Below, piece by piece: positions 53,760 to 63,715 of a stretch of 64,000 nucleotides of DNA. The notes under the pieces were generated by a model, which did not search any database, was not told where the DNA came from, and saw nothing but the letters and a program-made list of their open reading frames with translations. Origin of the DNA: Notospermus geniculatus (Eukaryota > Nemertea > Pilidiophora > Heteronemertea > Lineidae); contig NMRB01001204.1 in the NCBI GenBank assembly GCA_002633025.1, positions 75,247-139,246 of the forward strand. The letters are read 5' to 3'. The stretch's first letter is position 1. Each line of letters begins with the position of its first letter. The position numbers and the translations under genes were made by a program.

Positions 53760-56372
53760 CTGTAGAAGAACAGTGATTTGACGTTGCACGAAGTACGAAA
53801 TTGGGCTTCATTTTTATTATCTAATTGGGGTACTGTTGTTGGTACCACAAATATCGCCTACTGTAAAGGCCCGTTTCCACTATGGCGGATTCCGCGGCGG
53901 TTTGCGGTTTTCACAGGGCTTTGGAAAATCCTTCGATGGTTTATCAATACAGTGGCCTATTGATTATCCCAATGCCTGTGAAAACCGCTCCGCTCGGCAG
54001 AATCCGCTATATAGGACATTCTTAAGGACATTCTTAAGGCCCGTTTCCACTATATACTAGTAGTGGAAACGGGCCTTAAAGCTGACATCTTTGCATTACG
54101 CCAGCACTTCGGCTGAATAAAAAAATACCTACCGCGCCACAGCGAGTGGCGCGGCAGGTAGATGAAGTTCAAACGCCCAGGTCCTTCATCGAACACCTAG
54201 AGGTCAAGGTCACAGATACATGTAACTAGCTCTAGAGTAGTAAACTTATCATCGGAAACCATAGACATCGCTCCGATGTCCTTTTCTTGTTTATTCCTTG
54301 TTTCGCGAGCCCGCTGCTAGGTGAAAATAGGAACATGGACAAAAATTAAAAAATGCCAGCCTAATATGAATCATTCTAATTTATTTTCTTGCTAATATCA
54401 CGACATATTCCGAAATAAATGCATTGTCCTGACTGTGATAATATCTACCCTTGTCTTCGTGGTTAAGAACATAACATTATCATTTGATAAATTTGCAACA
54501 ATCCCAAAATTCTGGCAACAGAAACGTTGGGTATTCAGTAACCCTGGTATGTTGCTTGATATTAATGTCTCAGGTGCCCGCCAGGCCCGTGGCCTCTTGC
54601 TTTAATTCACCTGCGAATGTTGACTGCACAGGCAGCACATTGTGTTTGATTGTGCTTGACGCAGAGGGGGGGGGGTCGTATTCATACTCCAGCTGGTAAC
54701 CCTTGGCGACCAACTAGCACCGAACATCCGACCGAGAAGAAAAAAAAATTCCCGACTTTTTATCGTCCTTCGTTTGCCTATGACTGTCCCGATGGAGTGT
54801 ATGTTCCTTCACTTTCTTACCAATTGTATTCAAATCGCAATGTTTCCCTCTGTACGGTCCGATGCATTTACAGCTAGATCCAGCACAGTTCTGTAATAGA
54901 GGCAATGGTGCGAAATTGACATCCAGTCCCATAGAACCAGCTCTCGATGTGAGAGAGGACGTTATGTTTGACAGTGCAGAGTTTCTCCGAGCAGTCCTGT
55001 TTCCTCCTGCTGTACTCTAAATCCGAATGTTGGCGATCGAGCCGTATGATGATGCATTGAGTTTTATTTACTATCTGTTTTTCCCCTTGAAACAACTTGT
55101 TGAATGGGAGTATTACCTGAAGCGTTTGGAAACAGAAGTTGATATTCACACACCTGGAGTCAGGTATGATGTATTTGAGATTTTCCACTAAGAATTTTAA
55201 GATTTCCAGGAAACTTTGTATTGCTTGCCAACTGTCAGATAAAGTTGGATCAGATAGACAACAAGATCATAAATCAGTTCCCGCAAAAAGATCACTTTTG
55301 ACCAAGTCACTTCATAAATATTACAGAATCTCAAATTCGGGGGTAGGCTACTCTCAAAAATATGAAAAGTTTAATCCCTGCTATTTGCGACTCAGTATCA
55401 GCATTCACACAATGCCAGATTATACCCCCATTCAACATATTGTTGCATGAGAAAAAAGTGTACAAAATACCCAGGCAAAATGCTGATAATAGCAAATCTC
55501 AAGAAATGTGTCAAATTTTGATATTTTCACCCTGGCATGCCGTACCTGAATTCAAGGAAACCCATCAGACTTGAGGAGTGCATTCTAGGACTGACTTTAA
55601 ATACTTTTGATATACATGTACCGGTATATATTGGAATACAGAAGGGGCAAATTTTGCCTTTAACGAAAAGCTGAATTCCCTCTGTTAGAATAATATTGCA
55701 AACCACTGTACATGTATATCTACAAAGTAAGGCACAGAAATCGACACACAAAATATAACACAAGAAGTCGCTTTCCAGATGATTGTAAATTTTCGACCCC
55801 AAACGGTGTCTTCTTCAGGCTGGCACTTTCGTGAACAAGATTTCAGAAAAGAAATATCTGAGAATGTCCTTTCTGAAATATTGTTCAAGAAAGTGCCACC
55901 CTGAAGAAGACCCCGCTGGGGACGAAAATTTGCAATCATCTGGAAGACGACTTCTTATACTGTACATGTATACATTGAATTCACTCACCATCTGAATTTC
56001 GAAATATCCGCCATTTGCTGTCGACGCATGAGCAACAAAGTTTCTGCATTCGTTATCTGCCGTTCGAGTGTACAGCAGGCACTTGTCAAAGAAGTAAAAG
56101 GATGCACAACCGGGATTGTTCGCGCATGTAAGCGCACATTCCAGGACAGAATCAACCGAGATTGTCTCTTTTTGTGCTCTTGATTTTGGAATCAACCCGG
56201 TGCAGTGACCAGGACGGGTCATCGTCCAATCCATTGAATCGAGTGCCGTCACAGAAGAAAAAATGACGAATAACCAAATGCCAACATACCAGAAATTTCG
56301 ACATCGTGCTTGTTTAAAGGAAATGTGCCCGACTCGGATGATTGGCAAGGTTTCGCACAAAATGTTCCACAT
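53077..56372 (-). CDS. secreted PAN/Apple, EGF-like, LamG protein
   Basis: Minus-strand exons with consistent phases: 56372-55989, 55153-55117, 55009-54821 and 53759-53077. Total 1,293 bp, 430 residues plus stop. The start ATG at 56372 is followed, after about 27 residues, by a hydrophobic signal-peptide-like run (FWYVGIWLFVIFSSVTALD). Residues about 50-125 form a PAN/Apple domain (VDSVLECALTCANNPGCASF, FFDKCLLYT, NGGYFEIQM). Exon three ends with an EGF-like C-terminal half (NCAGSSCKCIGPYRGKHC). Exon four is a LamG/concanavalin-like domain (AIRLEPPAYLDYGNQ, GWSLVMYLFFTRV, TWYHVGFTWSVSTGLRLFLN, CLIDDLIIWEKRL). Such combinations occur in secreted or matrix adhesion proteins of marine invertebrates. 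The 37-bp second exon and its weak neighbours are the least certain. Intron one contains a MITE. Confidence 0.75.
53866..54079. mobile_element. AAGGCCCGTTTCCACTA MITE ends and head-to-head palindrome
   Basis: AAAGGCCCGTTTCCACTAT at 53866 opens an element of about 150 bp with inner inverse CGGTTTTCACAGG and CCTGTGAAAACCG blocks. At 54034-54079 TTAAGGCCCGTTTCCACTA, an 8-bp centre and the exact inverse form a 46-bp near-perfect palindrome, as if two element ends had joined with the interior lost. GGACATTCTTAA is repeated twice just before it. All lie in the last intron of the PAN-EGF-LamG gene. Confidence 0.65.
54127..54160. repeat. short GC-rich hairpin
   Basis: TACCTACCGCGCCAC and GTGGCGCGGCAGGTA flank the loop AGCGA. 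It could act as a hairpin in the intronic transcript; no other evidence. Confidence 0.6.
54821..55153 (-). CDS. exons 2-3: linker and EGF-like segment
   Basis: Exon two (55153-55117) follows GACTCCAG and reads VCEYQLLFPNAS, ending G|GTAATA. Exon three (55009-54821) follows GAGTACAG, joins in phase and reads GGNRTARRNSALSNITSSLT before the EGF-like C-X4-C-X-C-X8-C. The alternative frame through this stretch (55188-54874) is open but has no EGF pattern and hits a stop, so it is rejected. Confidence 0.5.
55758..55960. mobile_element. 203-bp hairpin MITE in intron 1
   Basis: CAAGAAGTCGCTTTCCAGAT is matched in inverse near ATCTGGAAGACGACTTCTTA. Arms of about 80 bp include GTAAATTTTCG/CGAAAATTTGC, GTCTTCTTCAGG/CCTGAAGAAGAC and TGGCACTTTC/GAAAGTGCCA. 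Confidence 0.75.
55989..56372 (-). CDS. exon 1: signal peptide and PAN/Apple domain
   Basis: Opens at ATG 56372 (an upstream in-frame ATG at 56453 would add a poor N terminus). The PAN cysteines are visible in GHCTGL, ECALTCANNPGC, DKCLLY and NECRNF. Ends IQM|GTGAGT, phase 0. Confidence 0.75.
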
Positions 56373-56550
56373 ACCTTTTTTAATTGTACCACAATAACTA
56401 TCGTCTGGAAAACAAGATGATTCACCAAAAATTATTCCGCTGTCTAAGCCCACGTTTTATTTATTTTACGCATGGCTTGAGGCGGACAAAAATTGAACAT
56501 ATTTGGCATATTGTTGCCTAATTCTCTTTTTTTTGGGGGGGGGGATTTAT

Positions 56551-56924
56551 ATAAGCCGTGGTTACACTACATAAAATCCCCGTTTTTTTTGCGGTCACAC
56601 CTATGAATTGCCGGGCTTCAAGAAACCCGTGTCTGAAAAACGCGGGTTTTTGAGACACGGCAATCTCGCCGTGCTTTTCGAAATCCCCGTGCGTTTGTTA
56701 GTTCTTCGCACGGCGACAGACGGCGCAGCCATTAAATGACACCGTTTTCGCGCCTCCGACAATGTGTGCCAATTCAGAAATGACCGAAGAGTCAATGTTT
56801 GCAGCGCAACTGTCGCCGGGCTACATAACTACAGTGTAATAATGTGACCTCTCGCTGGGATTTTCGTACACACGGGTCTGGAAAAACACGGGTATTTTTA
56901 TGTAGTGTATTACCACGGCTATAA
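56551..56924. mobile_element. 374-bp TIR MITE
   Basis: ATAAGCCGTGGTTACACTAC and its inverse near TATGTAGTGTATTACCACGG, with ATAAAATCCCCG against the inverse of ACGGGTATTTTTAT. The interior has its own inverse AAACCCGTGTCTG / GTTTTTGAGACACGG. It lies just upstream of the PAN-EGF-LamG gene. Confidence 0.7.
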
Positions 56925-57282
56925 ATCCACCAAGTGCGTATCCGTTTATAATACCTGCAATAAACCTAAACTAATTAGAGTATAGAACCTGTCTATTGTC
57001 GACATCTTTGGGATGAACTCAGTCGTCCGAAATAGTGAGGTTATGGGACTCAGATTTCCTACGAGGTTGCTTCAAAAGCCGCGTTTCTTCGTCGTGTATC
57101 AAGGCTATCATGAATGAAATCTCCATGTAGACCGCTTGTTCGTATGCGGTGACACCATTGGCGGGAAAATATTTCCTCAACGAGTCCACAATATCGTGGT
57201 ATGTGAGCCACTCTGGCAAAACCAGGTGCTTGTCGCTCAGAAGTTGAGCCTAAACGAACTAAGATGACACCAGGAGCGATAA
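56925..57282. other. no gene recognised
   Basis: A 66-codon minus-strand frame (57019-57219) is helix-like but too short and unsupported. AATAGTGAGGTTATG at 57032 resembles the TAGYGAGGTT ends. Confidence 0.35.
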
Positions 57283-57359
57283 AAGAAATAGATTCTGTCG
57301 GATTTCATAATAGGCAGACAATACTGAAACTGACAAACATTTGGTCTCAACCTGCAAGG
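57283..57359 (-). repeat. dispersed repeat, copy 2
   Basis: Inverse, diverged copy of 16590-16680: matched blocks are CTTGCAGGTTGAGACCAAAT and TGTCTGCCT on the minus strand. Confidence 0.6.
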
Positions 57360-59719
57360 TAAGAACGAGAAGCGTCTGGGTTTGCCAGAGCGGCTCACAT
57401 ATAATGTGATATAGAAATTTGTATGTAGGAATACCCCCCTCCCCGGACTGTTCAGGTGACAAACGTCAGTCGCCGTTACAGGTCGAATATGGTGACTTTT
57501 GCCAGGCGAATTCGTAAACACATTTCGTCGAGTTCTCAGTTGCGAAATTTGTCTAGGTAAAATTTGTATCGAGTGTGCTCATACTCAAACCGTCACATTT
57601 CCGGCGAGGGGTCCCTGATTACAGGCTCCTCGGTGGGAATACGTCAGTCTGACAGTAGATCGACTACAAACACATAGGATGCTCACTCCGTCTTTCATTT
57701 GAATGAAGACGTTTGTATATCTTATTATAATGGACGGTAACCATGTTGGATGTTCATATCAAGTTGACATGTTATCTGCTATACCGGTACCTTGCTATGT
57801 AATGAATGTAGCCTACACAGTTACGGTGCACCAGACTAACTGCCCGATCTCCTCCTTATAGTTAGGGCTTGAAGCCTACGAAGAGCGGCCTATGTAGGCC
57901 TATACAGTACGGAGGACTGCTATTACGGTATTTTGGTTTTAAAAGAAGTGATTATTTGTATGAAAAAGAGAGAAAATCAGATGTGTGGTGACCTGCGCTG
58001 CCATCTACAAGAACGGCAGTGACCTACGAATGAGTGGCTGGTAAACAGATATCAGATGCACAGTATAACTCATGTGAACCTACAGCTTTCATGAATCTGG
58101 GTCACCTTGGCATTATGAGCTGAAGAGGCGTAATAAACCAGACGTGCTGCTGCTGTTTATGAAAGTGAAAACTCCTCACTGCTCATGGATTTGATTCCTG
58201 TCCATGAAACTGGCCCTCTCCAAACAAACTCATCAATATAAAGAAACAGACTCTCTACAGGATATTCAAGGACAAACACACTCGCTCAAAATGTGTTCGC
58301 CGCGGGTGAATAAATATGCTAGTTGACAATAATGATTGCAAGTCATCGTTCTGTGCTACATCTGCCAGTGTTTTCGTATGTCAGTGTTTCCCCTATTAGT
58401 GAGGTTTCGAAAACCTGACGAAACACGAAGTACGAAATTCGAAATTGGATTTCATTTTCATGATCTGATGTAATTCGGGAGATGGTTGGTACCACAAATG
58501 TCTGCTGCCAGTGCGTCTTTTAAGCACAGTTAGAGGAATTATGCCAAGGTTCCTTGATTTGGGGGCGTTCCTTTCCACCAGAGGTTTCTAGGAATTTCAG
58601 CTCAGCTGACAGCTAGCACACTCCTGATTAATGACCATCAGTAGTGAAAATGTGCAGTTCATGATTTTAATTACAGTTGTTGATAAACATGATTCTGTAT
58701 CTTTCACCATCAAAGAGATCCGACCACTTGGCAGTATCAGAATGTGGGACAGCCAGGAAAAAAATCGTCTATTTTATTTAGGTCATTTGACTGGGCGATT
58801 TCATGAATATTCCAAACTTTGTGATTTTAAGTTTTATGCTAGAAATAACCAGCTCATAGGTTTTTCAGAGTCTCACAATGTAGGATTCAGTTTTTGAATC
58901 ATAAAAATCGGCCAGGAAATAAGGAAATACAAGTCATGCTGTTCGCAGGTCTATTCATGCAGGGTCAAAATGTTGTAGCACAGTTTATCTCATGCCGATA
59001 CGTGTGTTGGGGGGATCTTGGCAATGTCCACTGACCAGCAATAGGCCTACAGATTCATTTTGTTGGGGTAACCCTTTTATACCCCTCTTTTGCACCCTTC
59101 CTAAAATAAAAAAAGGCCTTCCAACCGCTGGTGTTTCAGGAAATTGAATTTCATTTTTGAACTGATTACATAAAAAATTAATACATGTATATCGGGATTT
59201 TTTTTAGCCAGACGTAGTAACAGGACACACTAAACCCCTTAAAAATGGCACAATTATTATTTGAGGGTGTCCTTCTCTGGGGCAATGATGTTGGCAAAAA
59301 GGGGTAAAAAAGTAGGCCGTAGGCCTAACCCAAGAAAATGGATCTGCACTGCAGCCTACTCTAGCTGTTGACTGTTTTTAAAGCAAGGCCTATACATGTA
59401 GTTGTGTAAACTTATTCATTCAAACAGTCAGAAGTCAAAGCTGTAGACTAAATGAAAGTACACTGTCAGTGACTGTGTAATTGTGCTTCTTCTACACATG
59501 TACAGGCAAGTGAACTCAGTAACATAAACAAAAGTAAAATAATGCCACATGTTTCAGTTGAAGCTGAGGTCAGGACGGGGGCTGTGATGAGGATTTTATT
59601 ACCTGTCAGTCACCAGAGTCATGCGAGTGGTGTCTATTTATAGTAACCTCACGATGAGGGACATTCTGGCATAATTCCTCTAACTGAGCACATCATGTAA
59701 GACCGAGAGAATTAGGGTG
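57360..59719. other. no gene; scattered repeat ends
   Basis: 58388-58495 is the inverse copy of the terminal repeat at 6958-7060. GTTAGAGGAATTATGCC at 58528 is matched in inverse at about 59670-59690 (GGCATAATTCCTCTAACT), suggesting an old element of about 1.16 kb (58525-59690). A possible 88-codon frame at 58631-58897 has no recognised domain. Confidence 0.45.
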
Positions 59720-60200
59720 CACACGAAGTAGTCTGGTTCCCTGACCTGCTGTATGGTGGCGCTGACTGATGGTGAGATACAGAAGTCAGGCAGGCGCCGC
59801 GTCGATACTGAGCTAAAAATAGAACATTAGTCATGCACTGACCGTTATATGGGATATCGGGATTCGGTGAACGAGTTGTACATTTGTGTGTGAAAAATGT
59901 CAAAATGATGGGTGTTCTGTATGTTTTCGGTGCACCAGTATCAGCTCTGCCTCTGCATCGTCCTGTACAGGTATTGCAAGAGAAATAATTCCGTTGTAGG
60001 GTCAAAAGGCTGCACAATCGGCTTCATGTTCGATGTAGCGAAACATCCTGTTACTAAGTGACGTCACAGCAATATTGTCAGGATCTTGACAATTTTAGAT
60101 CACGTGATCAGTATTAACGGTGGCGCCTGCCTGACCTCTGTATCGCACCATCAGTCAGTGCTACCATACAGCAGGTCAGGGAACCAGACTACACACGAAG
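59720..60200. mobile_element. 463-bp Mutator-like MITE, perfect 9-bp target duplication
   Basis: Element 59729-60191 starts TAGTCTGGTTCCCTGACCTG and ends CAGGTCAGGGAACCAGACTA. TIRs of about 75 bp include GACTGATGGTG and AGGCAGGCGCC. CACACGAAG is present exactly on both sides (59720-59728 and 60192-60200). The terminal TAGYCTGGTTCC is shared with the 2.3 kb element at 38972-41299, so they are one lineage. Confidence 0.85.
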
Positions 60201-60504
60201 TGCAAACGACAGATGAATTTCAAAGTTTAATATACCGCAGCTCTATCGGTCTAACATCATACTCTGAAAGATGCTCTTGCAGCAGGCGATATTTGCGGAA
60301 CTAACCATATCCTAAATGGGTTACTTCATGGAAATGAAATACAATTTTGTTCTTCGTACTCTGTGTTTCGTCAGATTTGCGGAGCCTCATTAATTGTTTG
60401 GGAAACGCTGGCCGATAGATCTGCACATTTCACTGTGTGGGCGTATATTCGAATTCTCGTTCTTGACAACGATTGTGCTGACCTAGTTCATCAAGGTCAA
60501 GGTT

Positions 60505-60655
60505 CTTGAGAACAGCAGTCTCGAACGACACGAACGCAACCCGAGTCGGGCGGAGAATGCGGTCTCGTCACTCACCACTCAGCCAAGGGTTGAGAAGAAC
60601 GTGTTCTTGGCCGACTCGGGTTGCGTTTACGGCGATCGAGATTGCTGTTCTCGAG
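60505..60655. repeat. 151-bp hairpin
   Basis: CTTGAGAACAGCAGTCTCGA and its inverse near GATCGAGATTGCTGTTCTCG, continuing inward through CGCAACCCGAGTCGG and CCGACTCGGGTTGCG. The loop is about 60 bp. Confidence 0.7.
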
Positions 60656-61365
60656 TTCAGTCAGCTACTAAAGAACTGGTTCAAGAACGGGGATTCGAAT
60701 ACGCCCTGTGCGTCCCATGTAGTCAAGTTGGAGCGTATTCCTTGGAGAAATTCACAAACAAGAGAGCCGTATTCATTATGTCTCCTTTCTCTGTACAACG
60801 CCCGCAAAAACTGGCGGTGTTTTCTTTCCTCTGATTGGTATGCGTCACACCTAAAATATGCCCATATAAACTTCAATTATCATCTCGCTCTGAAGAGCCC
60901 GATTTTGTACATTATCACGGAAATTCAACACTGAAATTTTCACCACCAAGGTACAATTGTGCTGATGAGTGACGCCGATTCGTCCTTTGTGTACATCAGC
61001 CATGATTTGAATGAAACAAAATGGATTTTTTTCATACGCAATTATAGAAATATGTCGTATTTAAAAAGATATTGATTGTAAAGGACAATAACGATAATGA
61101 TACTGAATGTGGTGTTTTAGAAGGAAACATTGATTGGAGAGTGCATGGTTGACACAGAGGATGTATGAGAAAATAACTGAAGGGACCAAATAACTTAAAC
61201 CTATTTACATATCATGCTTTAGACATCTTAGAGCTACCGTCACCGCCTGATTCTGGCCAGACACTGACATTTAAAAAGGAACAACAATCATTCGAGCCTG
61301 CGGTGAAAAGAACAAGAGGCCCATTTGCCTGGCGCTCAGCTGATATGCTCGGCCTAGGTTAGGGT
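60656..61365. other. no gene recognised
   Basis: Frames of 70-140 codons around 60506-60934 overlap the hairpin and encode no domain. Confidence 0.4.
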
Positions 61366-61500
61366 TAAAGCTGAACTGCATGAACAAAAAGCCCCCATGC
61401 GACGAGCAAGAGAAATGCTAACGCCCTGCAAACACCTCAAACGAAGGCTCAGAACATGATAGACCCCACGACGCCAGGAGGGCGCCACCTTATTTGTCTT
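61366..61500 (+). repeat. dispersed family copy (see 2156-3095)
   Basis: AAAGCTGAACTGCATGAACA, GAACATGATAGACC and GGCGCCACCTTATTTG match the arms of the foldback at 2156-3095 in order. Confidence 0.65.
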
Positions 61501-61567
61501 CGAGCTGTCAAGGTGTCAACAACCTGTGGTGAGTTCCTGCTGGACACTTTTTTGAAAGAAAAAGTTT

Positions 61568-61640
61568 TGACCCAGCTGGGAATCGAATCCGCGCCCTGGT
61601 ATCTTCGTCCCACCGTCTTCCCCATTCGGCCACCGAACTT
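61568..61640 (-). tRNA. tRNA-derived SINE-like fragment
   Basis: On the minus strand GGTGGCCGAATGGGGAAGAC (A-box/D-arm-like) is followed about 40 nt later by GGATTCGATTCCC (B box). Acceptor arms do not pair, so it is read as a SINE head, not a tRNA gene. Confidence 0.45.
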
Positions 61641-61734
61641 GTTGGTGACTTCCCGTGTTTTCTCTCATTCGTAGTATTATTACATAAGGCGAAGGCCTAC
61701 GTCTATGACAAACACAAATCATGTCTTTGTCAGC

Positions 61735-61812
61735 TGGCTCGTTGGCCGAGTGGATAGAGTGGTGGGATACAAATCAGAAGGTTGACGGTTCGAATCCCGC
61801 AAGCTTCCCGCT
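61735..61812 (+). tRNA. tRNA-derived SINE-like fragment
   Basis: TTGGCCGAGTGGATAGAGTG (A-box-like) and GGTTCGAATCCCGC (B box) are spaced as in a tRNA, with a GACGG/CCCGC-type T arm. It faces the minus-strand fragment at 61568-61640, and the two share TTGGCCGARTGG or GTGGCCGARTGG starts. Confidence 0.45.
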
Positions 61813-61902
61813 GGTACCAAGTGTCACGCAGGTCGTGCGGCAGTTTTCGAGTTTACCCGTGACAAAAAATGAGGTGTTCCCTCTTATTATATAGACTAGC
61901 AA

Positions 61903-62269
61903 AGTACCCGTCAAATGACGGGTCATGAAGGGCGGGGTGGTTCCACAATGTCAGTCCCGTTAACGGTGGTCCTAGGTGATGTGCAGCGTTGTCCAGTAGT
62001 TACCGGCGTGACCGATGATCCCGTAAAAGTTGTGACGCCCAATCCATGAATACTGCAATCGACATGGTTCGGAGTTAGCCGGTTTGTCGATATGTTGGCC
62101 GATCGAGTTCGGCCAGTCATGTGATAGTCTCTCGGTGCAATTTGGGTAACAGTTAAGGAATTTTCGAAAAGTTGAAATTTAGTGAAAATTTTGCTAATTT
62201 AGGGCTGATTTCCAAAAGAGGCGCATCGAATCTTAAGCCTGCCGCACAGTACCCGTCAAATGACGGGTG
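61903..62269 (+). repeat. two exact copies of a 21-bp palindromic motif
   Basis: AGTACCCGTCAAATGACGGG(T) occurs at 61903-61923 and 62249-62269. The core ACCCGTCAAATGACGGGT is an imperfect palindrome. The copies may mark the ends of a 367-bp element. Confidence 0.55.
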
Positions 62270-62423
62270 GATTTCTATTCAGTAATACCTACCTTAAGAT
62301 TAGTTGCAGAGGGAACTACTTTAGTCCGGCAGAAGTAGGGTTGGACCCGGAAATGTCTTATATAGTTTTTTTTCTAATGGATTTGAGTAGCCGTGGGGGT
62401 CAGTTTTAAGATTCCACCAGGGT

Positions 62424-63064
62424 CGACTTCGATTCACAACTCGAGTAGAGTTGGAGTTCAGAATCTGCCACCGGTAATAACGTCAGAAAAGCAAAGTGCG
62501 CATGCCTACTCGAGTCGTGAATCGAAGTCGATCGAGTAGCGCCAAGATGGCGGCCAATATGAATTTAGACTTGTTGGAATAATTTTCCCATGACAATGGA
62601 CCACGTTTGGTGGTTTTTAATCAGATTACGGCCCAGGCGGCAGTAGCGTTGCTAAGACGATGCAGAGTGCCAAAAATAGAACACTTTTGTGAAGAAAGTT
62701 ACTAAAAACGTCAGGCACGAAGGAGATATAAAATAAAAATGACAAAATAAAATAAAATAAGACACTTAAAATAAAATAAAATGAGATAAAATGACACTTG
62801 TGGTGATGACACGTTCATAAAATGCTTTTTTTGACATGATTTGCTCCTGAAAGCATGATAAAATTGAAAAAATACTTTAACTTTTCGGACTTTTTGATAC
62901 CGCCCGCCATCTTGGTCGAGTTGAACTCTCGGTCGGCCGAGGGCCCGTCGGGCGAGTAGATTTCGACGCCATCTTTGCTACACAGTTAGGCAACTCTGGT
63001 AACTCAACTGTGTTCGATTGTAACTCGGGTCACTCGAGTTAAACTCGAGTTTGAATCGAAGTCG
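62424..63064. mobile_element. 641-bp TIR element
   Basis: CGACTTCGATTCACAACTCG on the left and the inverse of CGAGTTTGAATCGAAGTCG on the right form the ends. A further inverse copy, CGTGAATCGAAGTCGATCGA, lies at 62516. The A-rich ATAAAATAAAAT stretch at 62735-62800 is inside. No coding capacity is seen. Confidence 0.55.
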
Positions 63065-63104
63065 CCCCGGGTGGACTCCGGTCACCCTTGAGCATTTTGA
63101 GAAA

Positions 63105-63715
63105 TCCAAGATGGCGTCCAAGATGGCCATTGTTACATGAATCAATCGTAACTTCCTTCATACTTACCACAGGTTGATAATTCTGGTGTCTAGGCATAGG
63201 TTTTGGAGGTCAAGGAATCCAATAAGACTATTTTCAATGTCGGTAATATATTACGTAACCGTAAATCCAAGATGGCTGCCGTTACGTGAACTTCATTCAT
63301 AACTTCTTTCATATTCACCATAAAATGATTATTTTGCTGTCTAGACATAGGTTTTGGAGTTCAAGGGATCCATTAAGACCATTTCCCATGTCAGAATACA
63401 CCTCTAAGAATCAAAGATGGCGTCCAAGATGGCCGCCATTACATGAAACTGGTCATGACTTCTTTCATATTCACCATAAAATGATTATTTTGCTGTCTAG
63501 ACATAGGTTGTGGTGTTCAAGGGATCCATTAAGACTACTTCCCTTGTCAGAATACACCTCCAACAATCAAAGATGGCGTCCAAGATGGCCGCCATTACAT
63601 GAAACTGGTCATAACTTCTTTCATATTCAACACATAGGCTGATAATTTTGGAGTCTAGACATAGGTTCTGGGGGTCAAGGAATCCATTGAAACCAAATAG
63701 AAGGTTGTAAGTCAT
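63105..63715 (+). repeat. tandem repeat, ~155-bp unit, four copies
   Basis: Units start near 63108, 63270, 63417 and 63572 with CAAGATGGC(G/T)(T/G)CC, then CATTACATGAA, CTTCTTTCATATTCACCA, TGATTATTTTGCTGTCTAGA, CATAGGTTTTGG and TCAAGG(G/A)ATCCA. Copies three and four are most alike. Each unit carries one or two CCAAGATGGC motifs resembling YY1 sites. Confidence 0.85.

Noticed and set aside
54874-55188. Open minus-strand frame through the EGF exon region
   Set aside because: It lacks the EGF cysteine spacing and does not join in phase with the flanking exons; the adjacent frame does.
61900-62270. CRISPR-like spacing of the 21-bp repeat
   Set aside because: Only two copies, in a eukaryotic genome; more likely element ends.
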